Shown here: one piece after another, positions 1 to 6,753 of the stretch
Layout of the letters: each line of letters begins with the position of its first letter
Numbering within the stretch: position 1 is the first letter of the stretch
NCBI GenBank assembly: GCA_025992855.1
Contig: DAJPGB010000001.1
Span: 992,001-1,056,000 of the forward strand
DNA: 64,000 nt
Reading direction: 5' to 3'
Source of the DNA: Coriobacteriaceae bacterium
GTDB lineage: Bacteria > Actinomycetota > Coriobacteriia > Coriobacteriales > Coriobacteriaceae
Translations under genes and position numbers: made by a program
Notes under the pieces: model-generated
Database searches by the model: none
Told to the model about the DNA's origin: nothing
The model's input: only the letters and a program-made list of their open reading frames with translations

Positions 1-413
1 TCGGCACCCGAGAGCAGCAACATGCCGCAGGTGACGATGGCGGTTCCGATGAGCACCTTGCGCCCGGGAGCGCGACGCAGCAGGGCTGCGTTGGCAAACG
101 GCACGATTACGACCGTCAGGCTCTGCAAAAAGCCGGCGGTTGAGGCGGAGGTGAGGCTGGAGCCCAGGCACATGCACGTGAGCTCGGTTGCCATGATGGC
201 GCCGATGATGGCAGAGCGAATCATCACGTCACGGTTGATACGCAGCGCGTGCTTGTGGAAGAGCAGCAGGCAGGCCACAAAGGCGATGATGCAGCGCAAC
301 GCAACGATGCTCGTGGCGTTCATGCTGTCCATGCCGATCTTCATGAGGGGGTACGAAAAGCCCCATGCGACGGGAACGGAAAATGAGAGCGCGATTGCTT
401 TTTTGCGATCCAT
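1..413 (-). CDS. EamA/DMT-family transporter (3' part beyond window)
   Basis: This is the N-terminal 137 residues of a membrane transporter of the drug/metabolite superfamily. It begins MDRKKAIALSFSVPVAWGFS and continues with alternating hydrophobic segments; the EamA features visible are an early WGFSYPLMKIG stretch and the later FLQSLTVVIVPF helix. The ATG at 413 follows AAAGGAG closely, which fixes the start. The gene runs off the left end, so it is partial here only because of the window. It diverges from the LysR gene at 572, a typical regulator/target arrangement. The substrate (amino acid, metabolite or drug) cannot be told from the sequence. Confidence 0.85.
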   Translation of the reverse strand, partial: MDRKKAIALSFSVPVAWGFSYPLMKIGMDSMNATSIVALRCIIAFVACLLLFHKHALRINRDVMIRSAIIGAIMATELTCMCLGSSLTSASTAGFLQSLTVVIVPFANAALLRRAPGRKVLIGTAIVTCGMLLLSGA

Positions 414-493
414 GGGACTCCTTTTGTTACAGAACGGTTTCGCAAAAAGGATTCTGCTCCCAGATGTGGATGTAGTAAAGCGAATGTATCTTC

Positions 494-512
494 AGTATGA
501 TTAAGAAATACT
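494..512. promoter_or_regulatory. Candidate LysR-type operator (AGTAT-N9-ATACT)
   Basis: The divergent region between the EamA gene and the LysR gene holds an interrupted dyad, AGTAT then nine bases then ATACT. The T-N11-A layout fits the general LysR-type binding consensus. Only five bases per arm match, so chance is possible. Confidence 0.35.
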
Positions 513-571
513 AATGCTACTAGAAAAAGCGCTGGCAAAACGTTTTACGGCTACATCGATGTGGAGGCACG

Positions 572-1438
572 ATGGCATCGCGGTATCAGATTGTTTGTAT
601 GGTGGTCGATCGCGGCAGTCTTAAGGGCGCGGCGGACGAGCTAGGCTATACGCAAAGTGCGGTGAGCCAGGCCGTCAAGGCGCTCGAGCGCGAGCTGGGT
701 ACCACGCTTATCGAGCGCGGCAAGCAGGGTGTCTCGCTTACGCGCGACGGTAAGCAGTATCTGCCGTATCTGCGCCAGATCGTAACTGCCGAGGCCGAGC
801 TCGAGGGCAAACGCCAGGAGTTGCTGGGACTCTCCTCGACCGATATTCGCATTGCGACGTTTACCAACGTGAGCCGTACCGTGTTGCCGCGCGTGATTCG
901 CGACTTTGGGGCCCTGCACCCGGGCGTGCACTTTACCCTCAAGCAGGGCGATTACACGCGCAACGCTCAGTGGGTGCACGATGGCGTGGTTGACTTTTGC
1001 TTTACGGCGCGCGGATTTACCGCTGGGCTCGAGAAGCGCGTGGTCTATCACGACGAGTTGGTGGCGCTGCTGCCGACCGCGCATCCGCTGACGGCAAAGG
1101 AAAAGGTGACGCTCGCCGACCTGGCGTCCGAGCCGTTTGTGCTGCTGGATGAGGGCGAACAGAGCCTGGTGCTCGATGCATTCGCGGCGCATGGGCTGTC
1201 GCCGCACGTGACGAGCGAGGTGACCGACGACTACACCATCATGGCGATGGTGGAGGAGGGCCTAGGCGTGAGCATGCTGTATCGCCGTACCGTCGAGGGC
1301 ATGCAGGCCGATATTCGCGTACGTCCTATCGTGCATGCCCCCTCGCGCGACGTGGTGGCCGCCTGGCGCAGCTGGGACACCATGCCCATTGCCACCAGGC
1401 GCTTTATCGACTATATGAGCTCGCATATCGTCAATTAG
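572..1438 (+). CDS. LysR-family transcriptional regulator
   Basis: A 288-residue regulator of normal LysR length. Residues 1-60 form the winged helix-turn-helix (GSLKGAADELGYTQSAVSQA, then LERELGTTLIERG), followed by a two-lobe periplasmic-binding-like effector domain. The ATG at 572 is preceded by GGAGG. It is divergent from the EamA transporter at the left edge, which it probably controls in response to the transported compound. A second LysR/EamA pair at 39.5-41.4 kb has the same layout; its regulator shares the motif DYxIMAMVExGLGVS. The effector is unknown. Confidence 0.9.
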   Translation: MASRYQIVCMVVDRGSLKGAADELGYTQSAVSQAVKALERELGTTLIERGKQGVSLTRDGKQYLPYLRQIVTAEAELEGKRQELLGLSSTDIRIATFTNVSRTVLPRVIRDFGALHPGVHFTLKQGDYTRNAQWVHDGVVDFCFTARGFTAGLEKRVVYHDELVALLPTAHPLTAKEKVTLADLASEPFVLLDEGEQSLVLDAFAAHGLSPHVTSEVTDDYTIMAMVEEGLGVSMLYRRTVEGMQADIRVRPIVHAPSRDVVAAWRSWDTMPIATRRFIDYMSSHIVN

Positions 1439-1463
1439 CGATGCGCGGCGCTTGGGGTTTCGC

Positions 1464-2846
1464 CTAACGCGCCCCTGCCTTGGCCTGGGCCAGGCGGTAG
1501 GTGCGCGCAGGATGACAGAGCAGCACGGCTACGACCATAAAGAACGCGGTAGTGCCCAGGCTGATGGGGTAGACCATCATGATGTTCGCGAACGTGCGGA
1601 AGTGCGGGAAGACGCAGAACACCCAGTAGAAGCGGATACCGCAGACGCAGATCATGGTGATGAGGGCGGGCAAGAGCGATATGCCAAAGCCGCGCAGGTA
1701 ACCGGACATGTTTTCGTAGAACATGCTAAAGGCGTACGCGGGGAAGATCGAGCACACGCGGATATAGCCGATCGAGACGATATTGGGATCGCTGTTAAAG
1801 AGCGACAGGATCTCGCGCCCCAGACCGACGATGAGAACGATGGTGGTGAGCGCGACAATGCCACCTTCGACCAAGCAGACCTTGAGCGTCTTGGTGCAGC
1901 GGTCGATCTGGCGCGCGCCGTGGTTCTGTCCCACAAAGGTGGTGCAGGCTTGGCTAAAGCTGTTGAGCAGGTTGTAGCACACGTACTCCAGGCTCATGGC
2001 CGCGCTGGAGGCCGCCATGACCTCGGTGCCCAGGCTGTTGATGGCGGACTGGATGATAATGTTGGCGACGGCAAAGACAGCGCTCTGGATGCCGGCGGGC
2101 AGTCCGATCTTGACGATGCGCTTGAGGGCGACGGGGTCGATAGCCAAGTCGCGCGGGGTGACGCGGACGACGGAGTCGGTCTTGAGCAGGCGGATAAAGA
2201 GCGTGGCGGCGCTGACGGTATAGGCGATGGCGGTGGCGATGGCGACGCCCGCGACGCCCCAGTGAAGTACGGGGACAAAGATGAGGTCCAGGCCAATGTT
2301 CAGGACGGTGGACACGGCGAGCGCCTGGAGCGGCATACGGGTGATGCCGACGGAGCGGAAGATGGCGGCTTCGAAGTTGTAGAGCAGGATCGAGGGCATG
2401 CTCAGCAAAAAGACGCGCAGGTAGAGCGATGCGAGTGGCATGGTCTCGGCGGGGACGTTGAGCGCGGCGAGCATGGGCTCGGCAAAGATCTCGCCCAGCG
2501 CGATGACGACAAAGCCCACGAGTGCCATCAGGATCGAGGTGTGGACCGCGCGCTTGACCATGTTTTGGTCGTTGCGGCCGATGGCGTTGGCGATAACCAC
2601 GTTGGAGCCAAGCGACAGGCCGATAAACAGGTTGATCATCAGGCTGGTGAGCGGAACGTTGGAGCCGACCGCCGCCATGGCCAGGGTTCCCTGGTCGCCC
2701 GAGAAGTTGCCGATAATGACCGTGGCGATGAGGTTCGACAGTTGCTCGAGGATGCTCGTGGCGGCGACGGGAAAGGCGAACAGGGGAATATTGCGCCACA
2801 GCGAGCCGGTAGTCATGTCAATGTGCTTAGATGCGGTGTCAGCCAT
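1464..2846 (-). CDS. MATE family efflux transporter
   Basis: A 460-residue inner-membrane protein with about twelve hydrophobic segments. The N-terminal half carries MATE hallmarks: PLFAFPVAATSILEQLSNLI, then NFSGDQGTLAMAAVGSN and the polar IANAIGRND loop. The C-terminal half repeats the pattern (QACTTFVGQNHGA). MATE proteins export cationic drugs or metabolites using Na+ or H+ gradients; the substrate is not predictable. The gene is convergent with the LysR gene at 572-1438 with 25 bases between them. A GAGA tract before the ATG is a weak ribosome binding site. Confidence 0.92.
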   Translation of the reverse strand: MADTASKHIDMTTGSLWRNIPLFAFPVAATSILEQLSNLIATVIIGNFSGDQGTLAMAAVGSNVPLTSLMINLFIGLSLGSNVVIANAIGRNDQNMVKRAVHTSILMALVGFVVIALGEIFAEPMLAALNVPAETMPLASLYLRVFLLSMPSILLYNFEAAIFRSVGITRMPLQALAVSTVLNIGLDLIFVPVLHWGVAGVAIATAIAYTVSAATLFIRLLKTDSVVRVTPRDLAIDPVALKRIVKIGLPAGIQSAVFAVANIIIQSAINSLGTEVMAASSAAMSLEYVCYNLLNSFSQACTTFVGQNHGARQIDRCTKTLKVCLVEGGIVALTTIVLIVGLGREILSLFNSDPNIVSIGYIRVCSIFPAYAFSMFYENMSGYLRGFGISLLPALITMICVCGIRFYWVFCVFPHFRTFANIMMVYPISLGTTAFFMVVAVLLCHPARTYRLAQAKAGAR

Positions 2847-2957
2847 ACGCTCTCAATCTCTTATATGCGCTTCAATGCCAATTTGCGCAGACGATGATAC
2901 TCCTAATGCAATCAGCCGGTACTTGGGGGGAACGTTTCTTTTCTGTCAGCACATAGA

Positions 2958-3014
2958 CTAGTCATTGGGACGTTCTTGAATGACTAGTCGTTTAAGAACG
3001 TCCCCAATGACTAG
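2958..3014. repeat. Long inverted repeat, family A copy 1
   Basis: Arms of 20 and 21 bases (CTAGTCATTGGGACGTTCTT and its complement with one extra C) enclose a 16-base loop that itself contains GACTAGTC. It lies in the intergenic space upstream of both the MATE gene and the RlmA-like gene. A second copy with the same loop design is at 46524-46585. There is no U-tract, so it is not an ordinary terminator. Confidence 0.85.
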
Positions 3015-3070
3015 GTGGGGGAGGCGTGAGACAATGGTGGGCGCTGTGTTGTCCGCGCTAAGGAGTTGCC

Positions 3071-3886
3071 ATGTTGTTGTGTCCCGTTTGCCATGAGCCG
3101 TTGGTGGACGACGAGCGTGGGGCTGTATGTGCAGGTGGGCATCGATTCGATCGTGCGCGCGAGGGCTATCTGTACCTGTTGCGCTCGTCTAAGAGCGGTG
3201 ACTCTATGGGCGATCCCAAGTCGCAGGCCCGTAGCCGTCGTGACTTCCTCAATTGCGACTACTATGCACCGTTGCGCGATGCGATGGTCGAGCTCGTACG
3301 CGAACGAGCGGCTGAGCGCGGGGCGTCCACGGACAAGCCGCTGACTTTGCTCGACATCTGCTGCGGCGAGGGTTACTACACGAGCGCCATGGGCTCGGTG
3401 CCGAACGTTGATGCCTACGGGTTTGACCTGGGCAAGGAAATGGTGCGTTTGGCTGCCAAGCGTGGCGGTGCGACGTATTTCGTCGCCAACATGAAGGACA
3501 TCCCCGTGGCAGATGGCACCTTTGATATGGTAACCGAGTTGTTCGCTCCCTTTAACGAGCGCGAGTTTGCCCGCGTGCTGGCGCCCGAGGGCTCGCTCTA
3601 CACCGTGGTCCCGGGTGCCCGCCATCTCTTTGGACTCAAGGAAATCCTCTACGACACGCCGTATCTCAACGACGAGAGGTTGCCGCAGACTACCGAGCTT
3701 GAGCTAGTCGGCACGCAGCGCGTGGCGGCGTCGATCACCCTCCAGACGCAGGCCGACATCGAAGCCGTGTTCCAGATGACGCCCTACTACTATCGCACGC
3801 GTCGCGAGGATCGCGAGCGCCTAGCGGGTCTACAGCGGCTCGAGACGGATATCGAGTTCGTGATCGCGGAGTACCGGCATCGGTAA
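3071..3886 (+). CDS. rlmA: RlmA-like 23S rRNA (guanine-N1) methyltransferase
   Basis: A 271-residue class I SAM-dependent methyltransferase. The N-terminus carries a zinc-binding knuckle, CPVCHEPL then CAGGHRFD, followed by the family sequence REGYLYLL and a DPKSQARSRRDFL region that matches RlmA proteins. The SAM-binding motif is LLDICCGEGYY near residue 95. RlmA enzymes methylate N1 of a guanine in 23S rRNA hairpin 35 (G745 or G748), at the peptide exit tunnel. AGGAG just upstream supports the ATG at 3071. A strong hairpin terminator follows. Which guanine is modified is not decidable here. Confidence 0.85.
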   Translation: MLLCPVCHEPLVDDERGAVCAGGHRFDRAREGYLYLLRSSKSGDSMGDPKSQARSRRDFLNCDYYAPLRDAMVELVRERAAERGASTDKPLTLLDICCGEGYYTSAMGSVPNVDAYGFDLGKEMVRLAAKRGGATYFVANMKDIPVADGTFDMVTELFAPFNEREFARVLAPEGSLYTVVPGARHLFGLKEILYDTPYLNDERLPQTTELELVGTQRVAASITLQTQADIEAVFQMTPYYYRTRREDRERLAGLQRLETDIEFVIAEYRHR

Positions 3887-3919
3887 CGGACGGCGTCCCT
3901 GCGCATCTATCTCTCATGA

Positions 3920-3957
3920 AAGCGCTCCCGAAGTCATTTAAGACTTCGGGAGCGCTT
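3920..3957. terminator. Strong hairpin terminator after rlmA
   Basis: A perfect 16-bp stem (AAGCGCTCCCGAAGTC and complement) has a six-base loop ATTTAA. It lies between the convergent genes rlmA and the small membrane protein at 4001, so it can serve both strands. Confidence 0.85.
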
Positions 3958-4000
3958 GCGTAGTGTGTTTTGTGAGCGCCCTAGCGTGGGGATCAGCTGC

Positions 4001-4375
4001 TTACAGGCGATCGGCAGCTTCCTTCTTGACGTTATTTGCCGCTGAGAACAGCAATGCGTCGAAGATGACGAAGATGATGCTCAGAACGTTCATGGTGTGG
4101 CTGATGCAGCTGAGCGCTACCGCCGCAATGGCAATGACGAGCGCGACGATGCTTGCAGTCAAGACGCTCTTGACGGTTGACGGCTTGTTCGAACCCTTGA
4201 TGCCGAACACGCCGGCGACAAGCACGATAACGCCATGGACGGTGGAGACGATGCCTCCCGTCATGCCGTTGGTGGCTTCTGTGGTCATCGACATGACACC
4301 CAGAATAATCTGAACGATGCCGAAGACCACAGCGAGCAGGGAAAGGACCTTCAACATTTTGCGTGCGTTGCTCAT
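4001..4375 (-). CDS. Small four-helix membrane protein, unknown function
   Basis: A 124-residue protein with about four predicted transmembrane helices: LLAVVFGIVQIILGV, GVIVLVAGVFGI, IVALVIAIAAVALS and LSIIFVIFDALLFSA. The N-terminus is MSNARKMLKVLS and the C-terminus is basic and cytosolic-looking (NNVKKEAADRL). The ATG at 4375 is chosen because GAAAGGA lies just upstream; a longer frame to 4444 has no such site. No enzymatic motif is visible. It resembles generic small actinobacterial membrane proteins; I do not recognise a named family. Confidence 0.75.
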   Translation of the reverse strand: MSNARKMLKVLSLLAVVFGIVQIILGVMSMTTEATNGMTGGIVSTVHGVIVLVAGVFGIKGSNKPSTVKSVLTASIVALVIAIAAVALSCISHTMNVLSIIFVIFDALLFSAANNVKKEAADRL

Positions 4376-4625
4376 GGTATTCCTTTCGGTTGAGTGGACG
4401 GGCGCTGCGCAAATGGCGGCCCGTTGGAACGCATCTGATATCAACCAGCCATTTTAGCTGAATTACGTGCAAGGACAACTTGGATCACCAAGGCACTGTG
4501 CTTGAGCGAAGCGCGGAATCGAACCTTACGGAAGCGAAAGCTGGGCGTAAGCCAAATCGATGGCAGCCCATGTGCGGCGCTGCGATGATGAGGCCGTAAC
4601 AAGGAGCTGGTCTCAAGGAGGAGTC

Positions 4626-4769
4626 ATGATGTACGGAGCAGGGCAAGTGCGTGAGCCGCGGTCGTTGGGAAGGCGCATGGGTGATTCTGTGATCGCTGCC
4701 GTGTGCACGGGATTGATGGCGGTGCTTTGCATTGCGATGCTGTGGACCATGTCGCATGTGGGACAATAG
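4626..4769 (+). CDS. 47-residue single-span membrane microprotein
   Basis: A short frame opening MMYGAGQVREPRSLG, with a basic segment (LGRRMG) and one hydrophobic helix (VIAAVCTGLMAVLCIAMLW) near the C-terminus. AAGGAGGAGTC lies immediately before the ATG, an unusually good ribosome binding site that argues for real translation. By the positive-inside rule the N-terminus would face the cytoplasm. It sits 63 bases upstream of rsmJ and could share its transcript. Function unknown. Confidence 0.6.
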   Translation: MMYGAGQVREPRSLGRRMGDSVIAAVCTGLMAVLCIAMLWTMSHVGQ

Positions 4770-4832
4770 CGAACGGTTGGGTGCCGACACAAACGGCGCT
4801 CACGTATTCGCTTTGCTTGCTAAGGAGTGCCC

Positions 4833-5537
4833 ATGGGCGTTGTCGATCCCTTTTCTGTTGCTCGGGCTGCGGGGCTTGAGCTGATCGGGAAGTCCGAGGG
4901 TCTCACGCTCACCGACGGCACGATGGAGCTGCGCGCCGATTTTGGCCGCATGCTTCCACGACTCAAGCAGGGCCGTTTGCAGCAAGAGCTACTGGTGAAG
5001 GCTGCGCGCACAAAAGGCATCGAGCAACCATGGGCGATTGACGCCACGGCGGGCTTTGGCGAGGATTCGCTGCTGTTGGCGGCTGCGGGCTTTACCGTCG
5101 ATCTGTATGAGCAGGATTGCGTGATCGCGGCGCTCCTTAAGGATGCCCTGGATCGCGCGGCAGATGAACCGGCGCTTTCGACAGCCGTGGCGCGTATGCG
5201 CTTACATGCGGGCGAGGACAGCATTGCCGGCCTTCGCCATACAGCTGAGTTGATCGAGCGGGGCGAGCTTGCCGCCCCCGACGCGGTGTACCTGGACCCC
5301 ATGTTTCCCGAGCGTACCAAAAGTGCGGCGGTCAAAAAGAAGTTCCAACTCTTGCACCATCTGGAGCAGCCGTGCGCTGATGAGGAGACGCTGGTCGAGG
5401 CTGCGCTTGCGGTGCACCCGCGCAAGATCGTTATCAAGCGGCCGGTGAAGGGGCCGCTGCTTGCCGGCGTTAAGCCGAGCCATCAACTTGCGGGCAAGGC
5501 CGTTCGCTACGATGTTTTGGTGCCGCCGCGCCCGTAG
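4833..5537 (+). CDS. rsmJ: RsmJ-like 16S rRNA (guanine-N2) methyltransferase
   Basis: A 234-residue SAM-dependent methyltransferase. The SAM site is IDATAGFGEDSLLLAAAGF (around residue 70) and the RsmJ signature YLDPMFPERTKSAAVKKKFQ follows, then the C-terminal motif IVIKRPVKGPLLAG. In E. coli RsmJ makes m2G1516 in 16S rRNA. The ATG at 4833 is chosen because TAAGGAG lies six bases upstream; the GTG at 4827 overlaps that site. It lies downstream of a short membrane microprotein and convergent with the small zinc-ribbon-like gene at 5586. Confidence 0.85.
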   Translation: MGVVDPFSVARAAGLELIGKSEGLTLTDGTMELRADFGRMLPRLKQGRLQQELLVKAARTKGIEQPWAIDATAGFGEDSLLLAAAGFTVDLYEQDCVIAALLKDALDRAADEPALSTAVARMRLHAGEDSIAGLRHTAELIERGELAAPDAVYLDPMFPERTKSAAVKKKFQLLHHLEQPCADEETLVEAALAVHPRKIVIKRPVKGPLLAGVKPSHQLAGKAVRYDVLVPPRP

Positions 5538-5585
5538 CTTGCGCGCGATAGCTGGCGCTCCGTCAGTGTCGTGCCGAAGCGGCGC

Positions 5586-5882
5586 CTATTTCCAAGGGTG
5601 CGACGTCAGGTGCCATCCGCCGCAGTATTCACATTTGTAGCAGGCCAAACCACGCCGCCCGCGGTTTTCGCAGTCGGCCATAACGGCCTCGGCCTCGGCG
5701 CGCGTGTCGTAACGGTTTTTGCGCTCGCACGATTTGTAGCGCCAGGCCTCATCGCGCTCGGCGTCCAGGGCGTCGCGGCGCTCGTCCTCGCGCGCAAACA
5801 GGTCGCTCATATCACCGCCCGTGGCAGCGCCCAAAAACTCGCTTTTGGCTTTTGACCAAGCGGCTCGCTTTTTGCTCCCCAT
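5586..5882 (-). CDS. Small cysteine-containing protein, zinc-ribbon-like
   Basis: About 98 residues. The N-terminal half is charged and probably helical (FAREDERRDALDAERDEA). The C-terminal half has CYKCEYCGGWHLTSHPWK, with three cysteines and two histidines that could bind a zinc ion, and an upstream cysteine in YKSCERKNRYDT. The ATG at 5882 has GAGAGGGG about 11 bases upstream; a TTG at 5903 is an alternative start. The pattern of a short helical part followed by YCGGWH is common in small uncharacterised bacterial proteins. No function is assigned. Confidence 0.6.
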   Translation of the reverse strand: MGSKKRAAWSKAKSEFLGAATGGDMSDLFAREDERRDALDAERDEAWRYKSCERKNRYDTRAEAEAVMADCENRGRRGLACYKCEYCGGWHLTSHPWK

Positions 5883-5959
5883 CTGCTTCGTGCCCCTCTC
5901 CAAACGCTGGTATCATTGCCCAATCAAAGTGATACCAATAAACGTGAGGTCGCCGCGTG

Positions 5960-6448
5960 ATGATCAGAAAAACCCTCGATACCGACATTCCCGCCGTCAT
6001 GGCTATCTATGACGCGGCCCGCGACTTTATGCGCGCGCATGGCAACGCCACGCAGTGGCCCGAGGGCACGCCTTCGGCCGAGCAACTGGCTGCCGATATC
6101 GCCGCCGGTGGCAGCTATGTGTGCGAAGTCGACGGCCGCGTGGTGGCGACGTTTGCCTTTTTACCGGGCCCGGACGAGTGCTATGGCGTAATTGAGGACG
6201 GGCGATGGCGCAGCGACACTCCGTACGCCGTGCTGCACCGTGTGGCGTCCGACGGCACCACGCATGGCGTTGCGGCCGCGATGTTTGCCTTTGCCAAGGA
6301 ACGTATCGACCATCTGCGTATCGACACGCACCAAGACAACCTGCCTATGCAGGGCGCCATCGCCAAGGCCGGGTTTAAGCGCGCCGGTATCGTATATGTG
6401 TCGGACGGTACGCCGCGCGTCGCGTTTGATTGGCTGCGCGAGGCATAA
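5960..6448 (+). CDS. GNAT-family N-acetyltransferase
   Basis: About 162 residues with the GNAT fold order. An N-terminal strand-helix MIRKTLDTDIPAVMAIYDAA is followed by the central GRVVATFAFLPGP and VIEDGRW strands. The acetyl-CoA region contains RVASDGTTHGVAAAMFAFA, the usual place of the Q/RxxGxG/A loop, here degenerate. The C-terminal pair IDTHQDNLPMQGAIAKAGF is the typical N-x-P motif. GTGAGG upstream serves either GTG 5957 or ATG 5960. The acetylated substrate is unknown. A terminator follows directly. Confidence 0.85.
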   Translation: MIRKTLDTDIPAVMAIYDAARDFMRAHGNATQWPEGTPSAEQLAADIAAGGSYVCEVDGRVVATFAFLPGPDECYGVIEDGRWRSDTPYAVLHRVASDGTTHGVAAAMFAFAKERIDHLRIDTHQDNLPMQGAIAKAGFKRAGIVYVSDGTPRVAFDWLREA

Positions 6449-6482
6449 AGGCCGAGTCACATACCAGCGTTTCACCGAAATG

Positions 6483-6508
6483 AAAATGGCCCCGAGTGGG
6501 GCCATTTT
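6483..6508 (+). terminator. Intrinsic terminator of the GNAT gene
   Basis: Perfect 11-bp stem AAAATGGCCCC / GGGGCCATTTT with a GAGT loop, ending in a run of T. Located 35 bases after the GNAT stop codon. Confidence 0.9.
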
Positions 6509-6565
6509 TGGTAAAACGCGTTGTTGCGGGGCTCGCGTTGTTATCGCCCCAGATGAGCCCGGGCA

Positions 6566-6679
6566 GATAAAAAGGGGAGGTGCCGGCTTTCGCAAGGCGC
6601 GAACCTACGAAAATCGCCGCGCGGCAACGCGGGGCGATGAGCTCGGTCGGGGGATAGGGCCCGCTTCGCCCGCCGGCCC
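6566..6679 (-). ncRNA. Candidate small RNA with C-rich linkers
   Basis: Read on the minus strand this gene-free stretch has an extended -10 box (TGATACAAT, plus-strand 6684-6692). About four bases further a GC-rich region begins with three possible hairpins: GGGCC...GGCCC (6657-6679), ATCGCC...GGCGAT with inner CGCG/CGCG (6613-6638) and AGGT...ACCT (6578-6606). A U5 run follows (6569-6573). Single-stranded linkers would carry UAUCCCCCG and CCUCCCC, the type of C-rich motif that pairs with Shine-Dalgarno sequences in known trans-acting RNAs. The -35 is poor. Alternatively this is simply the structured leader of the GTPase gene on the other strand. Confidence 0.4.
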
Positions 6680-6753
6680 GTACATTGTATCATCCAGTGT
6701 GGAACGAGGACGCCCGTTGCCGCGTGCGATGGGCTTGCAATAAGAGGAGAGCC

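Noticed and set aside
1452..2897. Long open frame opposite the MATE gene
   Set aside because: The product is full of D, G, H and Q repeats as expected for the antisense of a GC-rich membrane protein gene; the minus-strand MATE protein is unmistakable.
4495..4560. tRNA-like sequence GGTTCGATTCC on the minus strand
   Set aside because: Only the T-loop looks right; no matching acceptor stem, D arm or anticodon arm could be found.
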